Assembly (NCBI GenBank): GCA_001465935.1
Contig: LNKV01000003.1
Span: forward strand, 1,308,363-1,372,362
Length of the DNA: 64,000 nt
DNA from: Clarireedia homoeocarpa
Taxonomy: Eukaryota > Ascomycota > Leotiomycetes > Helotiales > Rutstroemiaceae
Direction: 5' to 3'
Numbering within the stretch: position 1 is the first letter of the stretch; each line of letters opens with the position of its first letter. The position numbers and the translations under genes are program-made. This document shows, one piece after another, positions 34,408 through 45,777 of this stretch. Under the pieces are notes generated by a model. The model made no database searches, had not been told where the DNA came from, and was given only the letters and a program-made list of their open reading frames with translations.

Positions 34408-35007
34408 ATGAAGTTTTCCAATATCTTCACCCTCTTGCTGGCCTCACTCGCCATCGCAAGCCCCGTTCCTCATCCTGAGACCGAAGCAGCCGAAATCACC
34501 GAGCTCACTACCCGTGCAACAAACGAAGATAGCTGGGCATACACCAAAGCCATTACCGCTCACCCCGGGCTAACTAAAGACAACTACTACTACTTCACCC
34601 TCGAATGGCCCATCGGCAGCATCATCGGCGATGGCGACAAAGAATCCAAAGCCGAGGTGACTGCTCTCCGTCAAAAACTTGGCTTCGACCACATCGGACT
34701 CGTCGTCGGCCGGATCACAGAAACCACAGTGAACAAGGGCAAGAAGAGCGAGAAGACGAAGCGCGATTTCGTGGCTACAGTTTACCATATGACTGCGGAT
34801 GCTCAAGATAAAACGGGCCAGATACCGCGCAATTACGGTGATTACTATGCTAGTCAGACTCTGAGATGGGGAGGTGCGACGACGACGAAGAAAGCTGATA
34901 AGGTAAAATCAACCGCAAAGGACTATGTTACGGCCCATCCTCTCTACAGTGTTGATTCTAACAACTGCGATACCTTTGTTACGGCTTTGGAGGCGGTTGT
35001 GAGATAG
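34408..35007 (+). CDS. Small secreted protein with a possible permuted papain-fold His/Cys pair
   Basis: Intronless, 199 residues. Residues 1-18 (MKFSNIFTLLLASLAIA) form a clear signal peptide, with cleavage likely near residue 18. The mature chain has H95 in FDHIGLVVGR and C187 in NNCDTFV near the C-terminus. This H-then-C order, with H on a strand followed by hydrophobics and C after NN, resembles permuted NlpC/P60-LRAT-PPPDE proteins. That is my inference from motif shape only; overall similarity is not recognised. The middle is Lys-rich (KGKKSEKTKRD). A Lys-Arg-type pro-site was not found. It could be an extracellular enzyme or an effector-like protein, or an unrelated secreted protein. 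Confidence 0.8.
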   Translation: MKFSNIFTLLLASLAIASPVPHPETEAAEITELTTRATNEDSWAYTKAITAHPGLTKDNYYYFTLEWPIGSIIGDGDKESKAEVTALRQKLGFDHIGLVVGRITETTVNKGKKSEKTKRDFVATVYHMTADAQDKTGQIPRNYGDYYASQTLRWGGATTTKKADKVKSTAKDYVTAHPLYSVDSNNCDTFVTALEAVVR

Positions 35008-35797
35008 ATGGTGTGCCTTTGAGCTCCTTTTTCAATGACGAGGATATTGACAGCTGTTTTCATCGTCTCGCAGGTACATCAATGGCATTTTTCTGGGTTC
35101 AGTTAGTGATAGCTTCTTCTAAACCTTGCTTTTCGTATCAATTTTTTCTTTCTTCTTGTAGCTTAGGAACTCAGATTTATTCATTGTTATAGTTCATGGG
35201 CTGGTGGACATCTTTTCCGAGTTATATGGTTGTTTCATATCTTCATCGTCGCATTTTATGATCTTGTATATTATTAGGAACTACCTAGAAGGAATCGAAC
35301 TTCCATTTGTGTGAGGTTCTCACGGACCCAGAAATCATGAGTAGCAAAATTATCCAATATACGAACGTTTCAAAGGACTGCGAACAGGTAGACGAAGTAA
35401 GGAATAGACTGTGTTGCTGCTTGCCAGTCGCTAGCCTCTATCATTATGTTTGAGCGTGCTCCATTCGATCTTCTTGCCCACTTTAAGTCTAATGGGGGGC
35501 GAGTAAATCGAAAGTTGTTGTTGAGTTACTTCTTGTATTCCTGGAAATATGGAAAGAAAATTCTAACTACAATTCCTGTCGTTGTACGTAGGTTGCGGGT
35601 CTGCTATTATCCCACTTTGGACTACATCATATGGTGTATGATCTAGGGAGAGCTGAAGTGGCTGGAAATTTTACCACCTAGCTTGATAGTATAAAAAACG
35701 CGTGCCAATAAAGAATAGCTATGCATGATTGCTTTCCTACCATCCGATGGTAACCAACCTCCTCAAACCCACTCGCGGCTTGTGATGAAGATCCCCT
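35008..35797. other. Convergent intergenic region
   Basis: 790 bp between two convergent genes. A TTCGATTCC-like stretch on the minus strand near 35288-35304 recalls a tRNA T-arm but no cloverleaf forms. The ORF 35446-35646 is unsupported. Confidence 0.45.
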
Positions 35798-38728
35798 TCA
35801 TGCCAAAATCCCACTCAAAGGAAGGTTCCTGCTTGAACTACCCACGTACACCGTCTTTGGATAAGGACTGATGACCCAATTCTGAGTCGCTGGATCCCAA
35901 TTGCTGATATCACGTCTTGTAATCTCGTATTCGAAGGTATCCGACTCATGGGGATCGAGCTCCAATTCATCGAAAGCCCTCAGCACCACTTTGGGGTCTG
36001 TTGGGCCACCGAGAGAGATGTACTAGAATTTGAGTTAAGTTTGAGAGTTGGTATGCGTTAGGGATACTTACGAGTTGAGGGATTTCAGTTCCAAATTCTC
36101 TACCAGTGTTGGTGACCTTGGCAGTTACCGTATAGAGCACATCATATAACCCTGGATTTCCACCCGGCGCACCCCCAGCGGGCAACAGTGGTTGAGGTGT
36201 ACTATCTTTTGAATGTGGAGGTACTTGCTCACTTTGATTTGTGACCAATGGTCCATCAAGATAAGGATAGACATAAAGAGGAACTTTGTGGAAGCCTGCT
36301 GGGAATTGCGCATTTGATGCATTGTAGTCAATCTTTCCAAACGTTGGAGCAGGGAATGTGCGGCCTGTTGTTGGCGTATATGAGCCGGCGTATTCTTTCC
36401 TGATTCTAAGGTTCGAATAAGAAAAGGTGGTGTACGACAGACCGAATCCAAACTCGTAAGATGGTGTGATGTTGGCAGCATCGAAGTGTCGATAGTCGAT
36501 GAAAACACCTTCTTTGAAATTCAATTGGGGATTTTGTGATGTGGTGGTGTAGGCAACATCAGTTCCATAATCCTCGCGGGACTTGCCCCAAGTGAATATT
36601 GACTTTGCCTGCGGATTGACCTCCCCATACAGAACGTCTGTGATGGAATTTCCAGATTCTTGGCCGGGAAGGCCGGCCCATAGAATTGCGGTGATATTTG
36701 GATGGTTCTTGTAGGCTTCAACAATGACGGGCCCAATTGTGTGAAGGACTACAATCGTGTTCTTGTTGATAGATGCAACATAATTGATAAGGGCATCGCC
36801 ACCTCCCCACAATGTGAGATTGTTTCTGTCTCCTTGGTTACCGTCCACAGGGATATAGGCTTCCCCACCATTGGCATTGGCGAAAACGATCGCCGCCGAG
36901 GCTCCTCTGGCGGCGGCAGCAACTGCGGCAAAGTCATAGTTATTGCTAACGTTCCTAACCCTAGTGGCATCTCTGGCAGCTTGAGCTTTCAATGCCGTAA
37001 CTGGAGATATTAAATACGGAAAGTTTGCAGTTCCAGAACCCCAACCCTAGAAAAATTAGTTAATTTCAAATTGATTTTGGTATGGTTACCTACCATTGCA
37101 AGCGTTCCTGTATTACAACCACGATCACTACAATAATTGGGACCAGCGGGATTATCATGAGCATCCTCCCCAATTATAGCAATACTCCTGGGACTATCAA
37201 GAGGCAAAGCACCATTCGTGTTCTTTAATAGTACGGTTGACTTTGCTCCGATCTCGCGAATGAGTGATGCGTGGTGGTCCTGAACGTTGATGTGATAATT
37301 AATCTGAGTGAAATCTTCGGGTCCTTGGGGATGCTGGTATCCATACGTACTAAGGTTCCAGGAATTGAAGTTGACAGGGACTTTCGCCGTATCTCTACCA
37401 ACTTTATAATATGCTGCCATAATCCGGACAACCATATCATCTAGACGCCATTGAGGAATCGTTCCATTGAGTACAGCATTTGTGAGATTTGTACCCCAGT
37501 ATGTGTTTCCGGATGCCAGGTTTTGATCTCCAGCCATCGTCATACTATATGACGTTGTTAGCTTTTGTCAATATGTAATTTTTACCATAAATGGAGGTGA
37601 GTAGACCCATCCAGAGTGTTTGACGTCCAGAGGATAGGGATAGAAGTTGGGAAAGTATCCACTTACTCTAACCCTGCCAAAACGCTTGCCACGCCGGTAT
37701 GCTGTGCCCACCAATCACTCACAACTATATCGGTCAGCGAATCATAATGCTAAGGAATAAACTGCCATACCGAAGCCCTGGAAATCTAACTCATTCTTAA
37801 GCAAGTAATTCAAAGTCCAACTATTCTGTGATCCATAACTGTTGTTTATACGGTTATACGAACACATTATTGAGCCGGCACCGGCACGAACAGCATCAGC
37901 AAATGGCCTGTATAGAAATCAGCTTCTGTTGAGATAATCCAGGATTCGACTGACCATAAATAGAGTTCATGCATTGTTTTGTCATCCAAGTTTGCAGAAT
38001 AAGCAGCAGTAGAACCAGATGGCTCTCGGGCATGCTCCTGTTCATTCATGATGTAGTGTTTTGCGCACGCAATAACACCAGAACTTTGTATCCCTTTGAT
38101 CGTTTCAGCAATACCCACGCCCGTGAGAACTGGGTCGGGACTGAAGCCTTCCCAATTGCGACCCCCTTCTGGAGCTCTGCCGAGTGGACCTATGATATGT
38201 AAGTATCATCGAGTCAATGTGCGATTAGACTGGCTCACCTGCAACAGGGCCAAGTTGTACATCTACACCTTTACCACGGTGTTCTGCTCCCATTGCAGTG
38301 CCACGAGCCTTCATCAGAGAGGTGCTCCATGTCGCGGCTGCGTTCATTCCAGATGGAAAAGCGGAGTTGTAATCGGCTAGGTTATTGTGAGTGCCAATTC
38401 ACTGTAATATCGCCTGGGAAGACTTACTGTCTCGAACACCAAGGGGAGAGTCTTGCAGGCAGAGTCCGGGAAAGTTGATTCTTGGAATGGAGCCAGTATT
38501 GCCAACACAAGACTCGCCCTCCCATCCCACACCAGTTGTCAAATTGACCTTCTCGAGCACAGTGAGCTTACTAACAAATGCCTTCGCCTTCGCGTATGCA
38601 TCTGCCCACTCGCCTTTACCGTTCATCCATGGGGATGGGTAGCTAGGCGGAGAGAAATCTCCATTGTTCTGCGCACTGACCGAGGCTGCCAACGCTGTAA
38701 GCAACACAATTGGTTTGATAGACCACAT
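35798..38728 (-). CDS. Secreted GH3 beta-glucosidase
   Basis: Eight exons: 38728-38428, 38376-38239, 38189-37955, 37907-37771, 37724-37667, 37544-37094, 37046-36072 and 36022-35798, with introns of 46-122 nt, give 839 residues. MWSIKPIVLLTALAASVSAQ is a signal peptide. GH3 landmarks follow: NFPGLCLQDSPLGVRD, GRNWEGFSPDP, the ACAKHYIMNEQE segment, and the nucleophile D274 in VVSDWWAQH, then GDQNLASGNTYWG. The second GH3 domain contains SIAIIGEDAHDNPAG, and a C-terminal fibronectin III-like domain ends the chain. Size is close to Aspergillus BglA-type enzymes (about 860). It is expected to split cellobiose and short beta-glucosides outside the cell. Start at 38728 is ATG; the codon seven triplets upstream is GTG. 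Confidence 0.96.
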
Positions 38729-39725
38729 TCTGAATACCAATTGTTCCACGTTCCTGTGGGTAAAGAGAATGAAGAAGAACGAAAACTGGAAAGGGCGGGG
38801 TATTCATGTTGAAAAAATCCCCGCGATTCGTGCATCAAGGGCAGTGAATTTTTCGTACGCTAATCATTACAGCTGAAAGGTCATGCACGGTAGCAATATT
38901 GCACGGCATCGTGCATAGTTCCAAAATTACCATGGCCAGCTCCATGCAGGACACGATTTGTTGGAAGCATGGACTTAGAGCTTTCCCCGGATTTTCAACC
39001 CAGAAAACCTCCTCGAGATCTCCGTTGCCGGCGCCCAATTGTTGGATTTGCTGGGTCTAGTAGGGAAACGGTTAGGATTCGGCCTTGTTCCCATTCAACT
39101 GGGATAGACCAGTGGAAAAGGCGCACCGAGTATACGCCAGCGAGGCACGAACTTGCATGACAATCGGACCGACCATATGACCGATGAACATATGAGGTAA
39201 ACAATAGTTTTCTCGTGATGGGTTTCTCCCGGCGAGCTACCCCAGTTTCCCCTCACTTGGCTGGCGTACAAATGGTCATTTGTGCATCCATGCAGGTAGG
39301 GCATGTCTGCAGTCGACGGCCGGGTATTTGATTGGCCAATTCATCGTGTCATCGTGTCAACGTATCGGATCATATTAATCCGGGCTACAATGTTACCGTA
39401 GCATGGTGAGTAAGTAAGACTTACAACCACGAAGCAGTAACTTAAATGGAATGAAAGTTACATGAAATTGTAACTTCGGGAGACCGGTTAATGTCAGAGG
39501 TCATTGAAGTTCAGCCAAAGCTAGACCAAAAATATACTAGCGGTCTTTTACTAAGCGCAATAGTGAACTCACCTCACGGCCGGCGGAGCTTGGAGGACGT
39601 TCCCGAAAACTCCATTTTTGTGTTATTATGATCCCAAATCTAGACTCAGAGACTTCTCTCCTATCGAAGCTTATATGACTTAAGCAGAACCCATGTATAT
39701 TCACACCTTCGCCTCATTTGCCTCC
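38729..39725. other. Upstream region of the beta-glucosidase
   Basis: About 1 kb holding the promoter of the GH3 gene and the 3' flank of the next minus-strand gene. Short frames on both strands overlap each other and are not supported. Confidence 0.5.
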
Positions 39726-40601
39726 CTAGTCTTTTTCAACACTTCGGAATGATCTCTGATAGAGCCGGCGTCTCTTTCTAGGAGTGAAGAGACGATCTTC
39801 TAGTCCCATCTCTACGCCAGCCTTGCTTTTCTCATCGCCCTTGTCTTTTCCCTCATCGTTACTAATGGCCAACGCCCCAATTTCGCCAAGTCTGCGTTTG
39901 AAGATCGCATTATCGTCCAACAGTTCCTTGTATTTCGCCTCCAGTTCCGAATTTCTGCCTTCCAAAACTCCTCTAATCTCAGCAAAAGAAGTGTGATCTT
40001 TCTTGAGTGACTCAAGCTCTGTGACTACGGCCATTCGTTTGTCCTCGAGTACTTTAATTGCCTGCTTCATATGTGAGGACTCTTGGATATTCCATGCAGC
40101 TTGTGACTTGAGCAACGTGTTTTCATCTTCTGTCTGTTTCTCTCTTCGTGCCGAAGCTCGGTTTCTCAACTTCAGAGATAGTAGATCTGTGCGCAAGTTT
40201 TTGATTTCCGAATTCTGGTCAGCCACACGCGCCAGTAAATCTAAGATGCGTTGATTTGCCAGGTTGTTTTGCTCCACGAGACATCTCATAGATTTCTGAG
40301 CTTCTTCCATGTTTGGCAACTCTTCATGACTTTGGTGGAAAATACCTGGGATATTATTGGCATGAGGCTCGATTCCGACCTCAGCGGTTCCTGCTTCGGC
40401 AGATGCCTGACTCTGTGATCCTGGCGTTCTCTCAACCGTCGAGTCCTCGCTTTGAGTTTCTTTATCGAATGATAGAAGTTTCTGAGCTGTGGACCGCTTG
40501 CTACGCAGGAAGAAGACACATTTTCCTGCCAGGATGTTCTGGACGGTGTTCGAATGGGTGTTTCGATAGGCCAATTTGACAATTAGCTGGTTAGAAGTCA
40601 T
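39726..40601 (-). CDS. Hypothetical coiled-coil protein with basic C-terminus
   Basis: Intronless, 291 residues from the ATG at 40601 (the longer frame begins at a TTG). Residues from about 95 to 245 are a long heptad-rich coiled coil (SEIKNLRTDLLSLKLRNRA, then RNSELEAKYKELLDDN). The C-terminus carries a likely nuclear localisation signal, TPRKRRRLYQR. The N-terminal 80 residues are Ser/Thr/Glu-rich. I do not recognise a family. A nuclear, oligomeric protein is a reasonable inference and nothing more specific can be said. Confidence 0.65.
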   Translation of the reverse strand: MTSNQLIVKLAYRNTHSNTVQNILAGKCVFFLRSKRSTAQKLLSFDKETQSEDSTVERTPGSQSQASAEAGTAEVGIEPHANNIPGIFHQSHEELPNMEEAQKSMRCLVEQNNLANQRILDLLARVADQNSEIKNLRTDLLSLKLRNRASARREKQTEDENTLLKSQAAWNIQESSHMKQAIKVLEDKRMAVVTELESLKKDHTSFAEIRGVLEGRNSELEAKYKELLDDNAIFKRRLGEIGALAISNDEGKDKGDEKSKAGVEMGLEDRLFTPRKRRRLYQRSFRSVEKD

Positions 40602-41253
40602 AGTGTTGAAGGTGTGGTGATATTCCGAGGTACACAATACTTGAGTATTTGGGATTTGAAAAGTATCTGCTCCAGTGAATTAGAAAGCGGGGGTATAATG
40701 ATAGAGATCAGAATGTATACTAATCCTGATATCTTACGTGCAAAATGGCCAGCACGTATTCCTAGTTATCGAAAAATGTAAGACGTTGAACTGATAACTG
40801 CGACTGGGGCTATTGAGGCTTCTGGTACCGATATATGTCAGAGGTTGAAGTTGGCTTGCATAGGAAACCAAGATGGTGCGCTTATTTTTTTCATGACACG
40901 ACTCATATTCAGAAAAAAGCTGCAATGAACGTAATCAGATAATCACATTTCGTGATGAAATAGATTTTATGGTTAAATTTTCCTCAAACTACCTAGAAAG
41001 TACTAGGGTATCCATACTACCGCATGTAGTAACATGCTCTGCTAAAATTTGTTAGATCAGGGCAAGGTACTAAGATCTAGCCTCTTCAGATCTATATTCG
41101 CAGCCTTTAGATTTGATATATAGAAATAGGTCCTGAGTCTCCCCAGTCAATTCATATTTCATATGATCCATTACCGACCAGATCACCGATCACTTGAAAA
41201 TCAAACTGTGCATGCTTTCGCCGAATCAACAATTCACCAAACCGAAGAAAAAT
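40602..41253. other. Intergenic, 650 bp
   Basis: AT-rich, no supportable gene. ATCAGATAA at 40934-40942 is another match to ATCWGATAA, 333 bp upstream of the coiled-coil gene. Given expected chance matches I attach little weight to it. Confidence 0.45.
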
Positions 41254-42454
41254 CTAGAACCCAAGAAGTTCCTTATGCTGAGATACTAATCAGTGTCGTG
41301 TTTCATGCCTGATGTAGAAAAATAACTCACCCAAGCTTGCTTAAAAGCATTCTCAATGATTACTGTAGATCTATGCTTCCATTCTAGATCATTGAAATAG
41401 TCCTCCGGCAGCTCTAACTTTTTGATCACCATCTTCCGAATCATCTTAATATTTGCAGTATGCTTATTCGTCTTGTGCGCATGTCTGGTGCTCTCAACCA
41501 GGGCGGCTCTGACTTCTTCCACTGCCGGCGGAGGATGTGTGAAGGCCATCCATGAACCCGATCCAGAACTCGCGGATGGCGGAGAGGTTTCTCGAATACT
41601 AGGTGGAGGAGTTATTTGTATTTCAGGATTAGGGTGATTGATATCTGTGGGGAAATGAGCCTCGATAGGACTGGAACCTAGTATAAGCTCTGGCGGGACA
41701 GGAGAAAACGTGACGGATGATGCGATATCGGTAGATGGGGCATGTATCAGCTGGTTTGAACAGTCTGGCTTTAGGGAATCAGGTTGACTCGATGCAGCAG
41801 CAACTCCATCTGAGACTGTGGCAAGTTAGCACACTGCCATTAAAAACTACCGAAGAATGAAAATTTAAATACCAGCTAGCATTCCAGCACCTATACACCC
41901 AGGAGGTTGAAGGATTGCTTTGAGCAAATGCGGATCAAGTTCAAGAGTGATAATTAACTTTTTTGGATATTCATCATTAGATGGTGAATCTGAGGATCGG
42001 TAATCAGAAAATTGACTGCTTAGATCGAAGCTGCTTGAGGTCTCTGATAGGAAGCTTCAAATGTAACAAAAGACTATCAGTTTTCATGATAAAGCAAGAT
42101 CCAGTAACATCGTTCCTGATGATTTTCTTAAGCAATGAGGTTTGTGAAACACATCGACCGACATGCAGTTTTGATTTCTTTGGAGCGGGTTCTTTGGATT
42201 GACGCGCTGCGGTCGATTCATGCAAGCTCGATGGGAAGTGTGTGCTGCCTTTAGCATTCCGAAATTTTAATCTGAGAGGTGTTTGCGTCTTCGTAAGCTT
42301 CTGCTTTGATTGTTTCGGTGACATTTTGAGCAATTGTGTTAATTTGGACCTGTTGCTGAATATCTTGTATTTGAGGTCGTTTGGCACCCATCAATCCATA
42401 CTCATATATCCTCGCTAGTGTCCTTTGGCGTCGTTGTATTGGGATTAAGGGCAT
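41254..42454 (-). CDS. Unrecognised basic protein, five exons (second intron uncertain)
   Basis: Proposed exons: 42454-42402, 42349 to about 42165, about 42038-41873, 41815-41331 and 41277-41254. Introns 1, 3 and 4 are convincing (52, 57 and 53 nt; GTATGG...CAACAG, GTATTT...GCCACAG, GTGAGT...TCTCAG). The second intron must lie between about 42164 and 42038, but two donor/acceptor pairs are possible. The product begins MPLIPIQRRQRTLARIY, then a Lys/Ser-rich part (KMSPKQSKQKLTKTQTP, EPAPKKSKLH), a hydrophobic motif LIITLELDPHLLKAILQPPG, a Pro/Ser-rich linker and a helical C-terminus (KMIRKMVIKKLELPEDYF) ending in HKELLGF. No family recognised; the basic N-terminus suggests a nuclear protein. 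Confidence 0.55.
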
Positions 42455-42809
42455 TTTACATACCTTGATATCTGGATGAAATGTACAATTTAGTATATAT
42501 ATGGTCCAAGTGAATAGTGGGATACTTGAAAATGGAGAATTCCGATAGATAATCAAATATTTCCCCCGGTTTTTAAGAACGTATACCCCGCAGGCAAATG
42601 CTGATATAGGTTATGGCAACAGTGGCATAGGTGATTCAGTAAAAATGCGAGGTATCTGTGATAGACGATCAACATGATAAGACTACTGCCGGTCCCAAGA
42701 TTTCATGACTGATTGCAAATATTGACGAGTGGATGCTACCTATGTAGAATAGTTGGGCTGAAATACCGGAGAACTCGCCATGGGCACTGATTTCTCAGCT
42801 CAGTCAAAG

Positions 42810-43373
42810 TCACCAAGCAACTTCAGTCATAGTCCCATCATTATTCGCAACTAAAACCCCATCCCCGCCCTTCCCGCTACCATCTCTTACAATTCCTGCT
42901 CTTGGTCCTGCCCTGTTGTTCCAGATAAGTGCATATACCCAGCCTCTATAAAGGTACTCATAACCCTTTCTCCTTTCAACTATCTTCGCAGCCGCTTGAA
43001 AATATCGACTGTGCTATTGGTTACCCCATTAAGTCCATGATAATGCTCCCATTGTGCTGCCATGCAGCAGATGTGGCCTAGGCAGTTGACCCTCTCACAT
43101 TACTTCTCATATCGGCAATTTTGTGTGGGAATGTGTATAGATCATTCATATTTATTTGGATAAATTGAAAGCGTTTGGAAGTTTTAGGGTATCCTCACCA
43201 TTATGGCAGAGTATGTTGTACAAGCGGTGGTTGTCAGAGGTTAACCGGAAGTTCCGGTCGAGAAGGCGTTGCACCGCTTCTTTAATCAAGGGCTTCAATG
43301 ATGTGGGAAGATTGATAGGCAGATCGGCGACAGAAGATATACGGATCGTGGACATATTATTATTTCTTGGCAT
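42810..43373 (-). pseudogene. Unrecognised broken gene
   Basis: Three protein-like minus-strand frames follow one another. 43373-43152 starts with ATG and contains TSLKPLIKEAVQRLLDRNFR. 43099-42980 contains CLGHICCMAAQWEHYHGLNG. 43013-42810 contains AAKIVERRKGYEYLYRGWVY and ends at TGA. Frames two and three overlap and differ by one base near 43000, and no intron with a normal acceptor explains the change (a 59-nt GTAACC...GAAAG intron is possible but has no branch site). Frames one and two could be linked by an intron starting GTGAGG, but the phases do not match. The family is not recognised. A recently decayed gene seems most likely. Confidence 0.4.
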
Positions 43374-43935
43374 CCAATCAATCTGGTAACTACCGTAGAT
43401 ACATCTGCAACGAAATTAACGCACTTCATGCACATTTAGCTTTCCTCGGCGGTGATCAGACAGTTGGTTATACAGATAACTTCTTATGGCAGTATCTTGT
43501 GTATTTACTACATCCACGTGTACATTCACCATTTAGAAAACCACGGCAGAAGCCTACAAAGCTCGGAGGATGCTACTCTAGACTTGAGAGTGGAACATGT
43601 ATACTAAAAGTACCACCTCCACCACGAGTTCGAACTTAAAAGGCGATTACTGAATCCTATTAGATACTGGCTATATCGGCTGCGTAGCAAGGAGGAAGGC
43701 TCCAGTAGCCGATACATTTCCTTCACTAGGGTATCCTACATCCTCGAACGTAAATAGTATTCTAACATAATATCTTTGTATCAACTCACATGAGAGATAA
43801 CCAAATTCGAAAGACTTAGGTGGGGATGGGGGGTTCGGTGACGAGAAGTCCGAAAACACATTTGCCAAAGGTGCCACTCTGATTCATGGCAGTGAACTAT
43901 AACAGATTCTTGAGCCAAACTTCTGGTGGAATAAC
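43374..43935. other. Intergenic, 560 bp
   Basis: The region lies between the broken gene and QRI7. The ORF 43367-43639 on the plus strand lacks protein-like composition. Nothing else was seen. Confidence 0.45.
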
Positions 43936-45306
43936 TTATGAACTTTTCTCAACCCTTTTCCATCCTGGAATCCCCAGAATTCCGCCATCTGCTGCGTCAG
44001 GGTCGATAGACCACTGCTTCGTAGCAATAAATTCAAGTTCGCTCGTCCAGCCTGCTTCCCACATCTCGATGCCTGACCATGCAATCATTGCGGCATTGTC
44101 TGTACAGAATTTTGGCGGAGGGGAGAGCAATCGCATATCTCTATAGCCTCGTGAATCCAAAATCGACCTCAGGATATGTTTCAAGTACTGGTTGCTGGCA
44201 ACTCCACCCGATACAACAAGAGTCTTGACATTTTCCAGTGCTGAAGACTCTAGGGCAATGATCACCCTTGACGCAAGGTGTTCAAATGCAACTCTCATAG
44301 TGTCACGAGCTAAATGCCTTCGCTCCATCATGTCTAAAGTTGGTCTATGCTTGATAATATCTTTCGCCTTGCTGCCGATGCCGGAAAAGGAAAACGCCGA
44401 GTCGAATCTCTTGACCCCCCCTGGTCCAGGATTGAGAAATGGTGGATTGATACTCCAGCCATAATTAGTAGGTTCTGATAATGGTGCTAGACTTCTGACT
44501 GAAGGCCGATATTCGTAACACGGACTTGGGACTGGAAATGCAAAACTCTCTAGTAAGCCTCCATAGGCAACATTCGCAGCAGCTTTGATGACTGGCTCAG
44601 GAAGTATATCTCGAGCAGCTTTGTCAATCATATCTCCAAGAGCGATATCCGTGGTATTAGCTAGTATCTTGTGATCGCACAAATCTCGAGAGTGAACAAG
44701 CATGGTATTTCCACCTGATACGAGTAATGAAAGAAAGGGATATGGCGGATCATTCTCGTGTCTTTCGTGTGGGTTATTCTTCATAGCATGTAGAGCTGAG
44801 ACCATTCGAGGTGTCAAAGCATGAGCTTGCATATGGTTTACACCCAGAATAGGCACCTGCCATGCCACAGCTAGACCTTTCGCAGTATCCACGCCAGTGA
44901 TAAGGTTAGCTCGCATGCCGGGGCCTCGAGTCACCGTAACAAAATCTGGCTTCTTGCGCTGGCTAATGCCATCTATCGAGGAGACGAGTAGCGTATTTCT
45001 AAATCCTGCTGTTGCTGGTTGCAAAGGTAGACTCTCTAGAGCTTTGTTGACCAGTCCTGCGAGGTTTTCTTGGTGAGATTCATGCGCAACAATTGGGTGC
45101 ACTCCACCATATGCACGACTGTCTGAAGTAATCTTGGCATTAAAGTGTAAGGTAGCTGATTGGTTTTCGTGTTTCTCAAGGATGGCGACACTGGTGTCAT
45201 CGCATGATGTTTCGATTGCTAGAGTAAGAAGGCCCCGGGGGAATTGTCGACTGAGAGGCCATTTGATAGAAGAGCCGCGTCTAGAGACTGGCCATATCGA
45301 CTTCAT
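43936..45306 (-). CDS. QRI7: Mitochondrial tRNA threonylcarbamoyl transferase, Qri7/OSGEPL1
   Basis: Intronless, 456 residues. The Kae1/TsaD/Qri7 fold motifs are present: LTLAIETSCDDTSVAIL (30-43), VHPIVAHESHQ, the metal-binding H158 and H162 in GVNHMQAHAL, FLSLLVSGGNTMLV and VVSGGVASNQYL. Residues 1-25 (MKSIWPVSRRGSSIKWPLSR) are basic and lack acids, as expected of a mitochondrial presequence. That, with the divergent body, points to Qri7 rather than nuclear/cytosolic Kae1. Known role: forms N6-threonylcarbamoyladenosine at position 37 of ANN-decoding mitochondrial tRNAs. It is divergent from the next gene. Confidence 0.95.
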   Translation of the reverse strand: MKSIWPVSRRGSSIKWPLSRQFPRGLLTLAIETSCDDTSVAILEKHENQSATLHFNAKITSDSRAYGGVHPIVAHESHQENLAGLVNKALESLPLQPATAGFRNTLLVSSIDGISQRKKPDFVTVTRGPGMRANLITGVDTAKGLAVAWQVPILGVNHMQAHALTPRMVSALHAMKNNPHERHENDPPYPFLSLLVSGGNTMLVHSRDLCDHKILANTTDIALGDMIDKAARDILPEPVIKAAANVAYGGLLESFAFPVPSPCYEYRPSVRSLAPLSEPTNYGWSINPPFLNPGPGGVKRFDSAFSFSGIGSKAKDIIKHRPTLDMMERRHLARDTMRVAFEHLASRVIIALESSALENVKTLVVSGGVASNQYLKHILRSILDSRGYRDMRLLSPPPKFCTDNAAMIAWSGIEMWEAGWTSELEFIATKQWSIDPDAADGGILGIPGWKRVEKSS

Positions 45307-45777
45307 CTAGTAAGAACAGTAACAGGTTTGGCCTTCGGCGTTAAGTTATACACAATGTGGCAATGATAACAGGAACCAGACTTTCTACTTATGTTTCAGA
45401 AGTCGAGGTTTGCATAGCTAGGCCAGATTTGGTAAGCTAGCGCCACACAGAAGCTCCACCTAGCCACACGTCAACCACCCCGCAGCTGACACCCTGCAAC
45501 GACTGTCATCCACTAATAACATATTGCAATGACGCCAACATATTACCAGCATGCACATCTGCAGCAGGTCTTGCAAATAACATTCTTGCTTTTCCCTCTC
45601 TCCTATCTACTCCTGGAACATTAAAATGGTTCTATTCCCAATCTCACTTCCACTCTCACTCTTCCTTCGCTCTCCTGCCTTCTGCATCTCCGACTTTCAT
45701 CGTGTTCTCGGTGCTTTCGATAGCGTCTGCCGTTAGACTCTGCGGAAGGTAAAGCTGAGTACAGTCTCTAATGCAGC
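45307..45777. promoter_or_regulatory. Divergent promoter region, QRI7 / DUF3292-like gene
   Basis: 471 bp between opposite start codons, with C/T-rich stretches near 45590-45690 typical of fungal promoters and leaders just upstream of the plus-strand start. No specific site identified. Confidence 0.45.

Noticed and set aside
35281..35345. tRNA-like T-arm on the minus strand
   Set aside because: TTCGATT is present, but the flanking stem does not pair over five bases, and no acceptor or anticodon stem could be drawn.
38795..39245. Three CreA-like SYGGRG sites upstream of the beta-glucosidase (38795, 38985, 39240)
   Set aside because: The 6-mer is so degenerate that about two are expected by chance in this length, so the sites alone do not support carbon repression.
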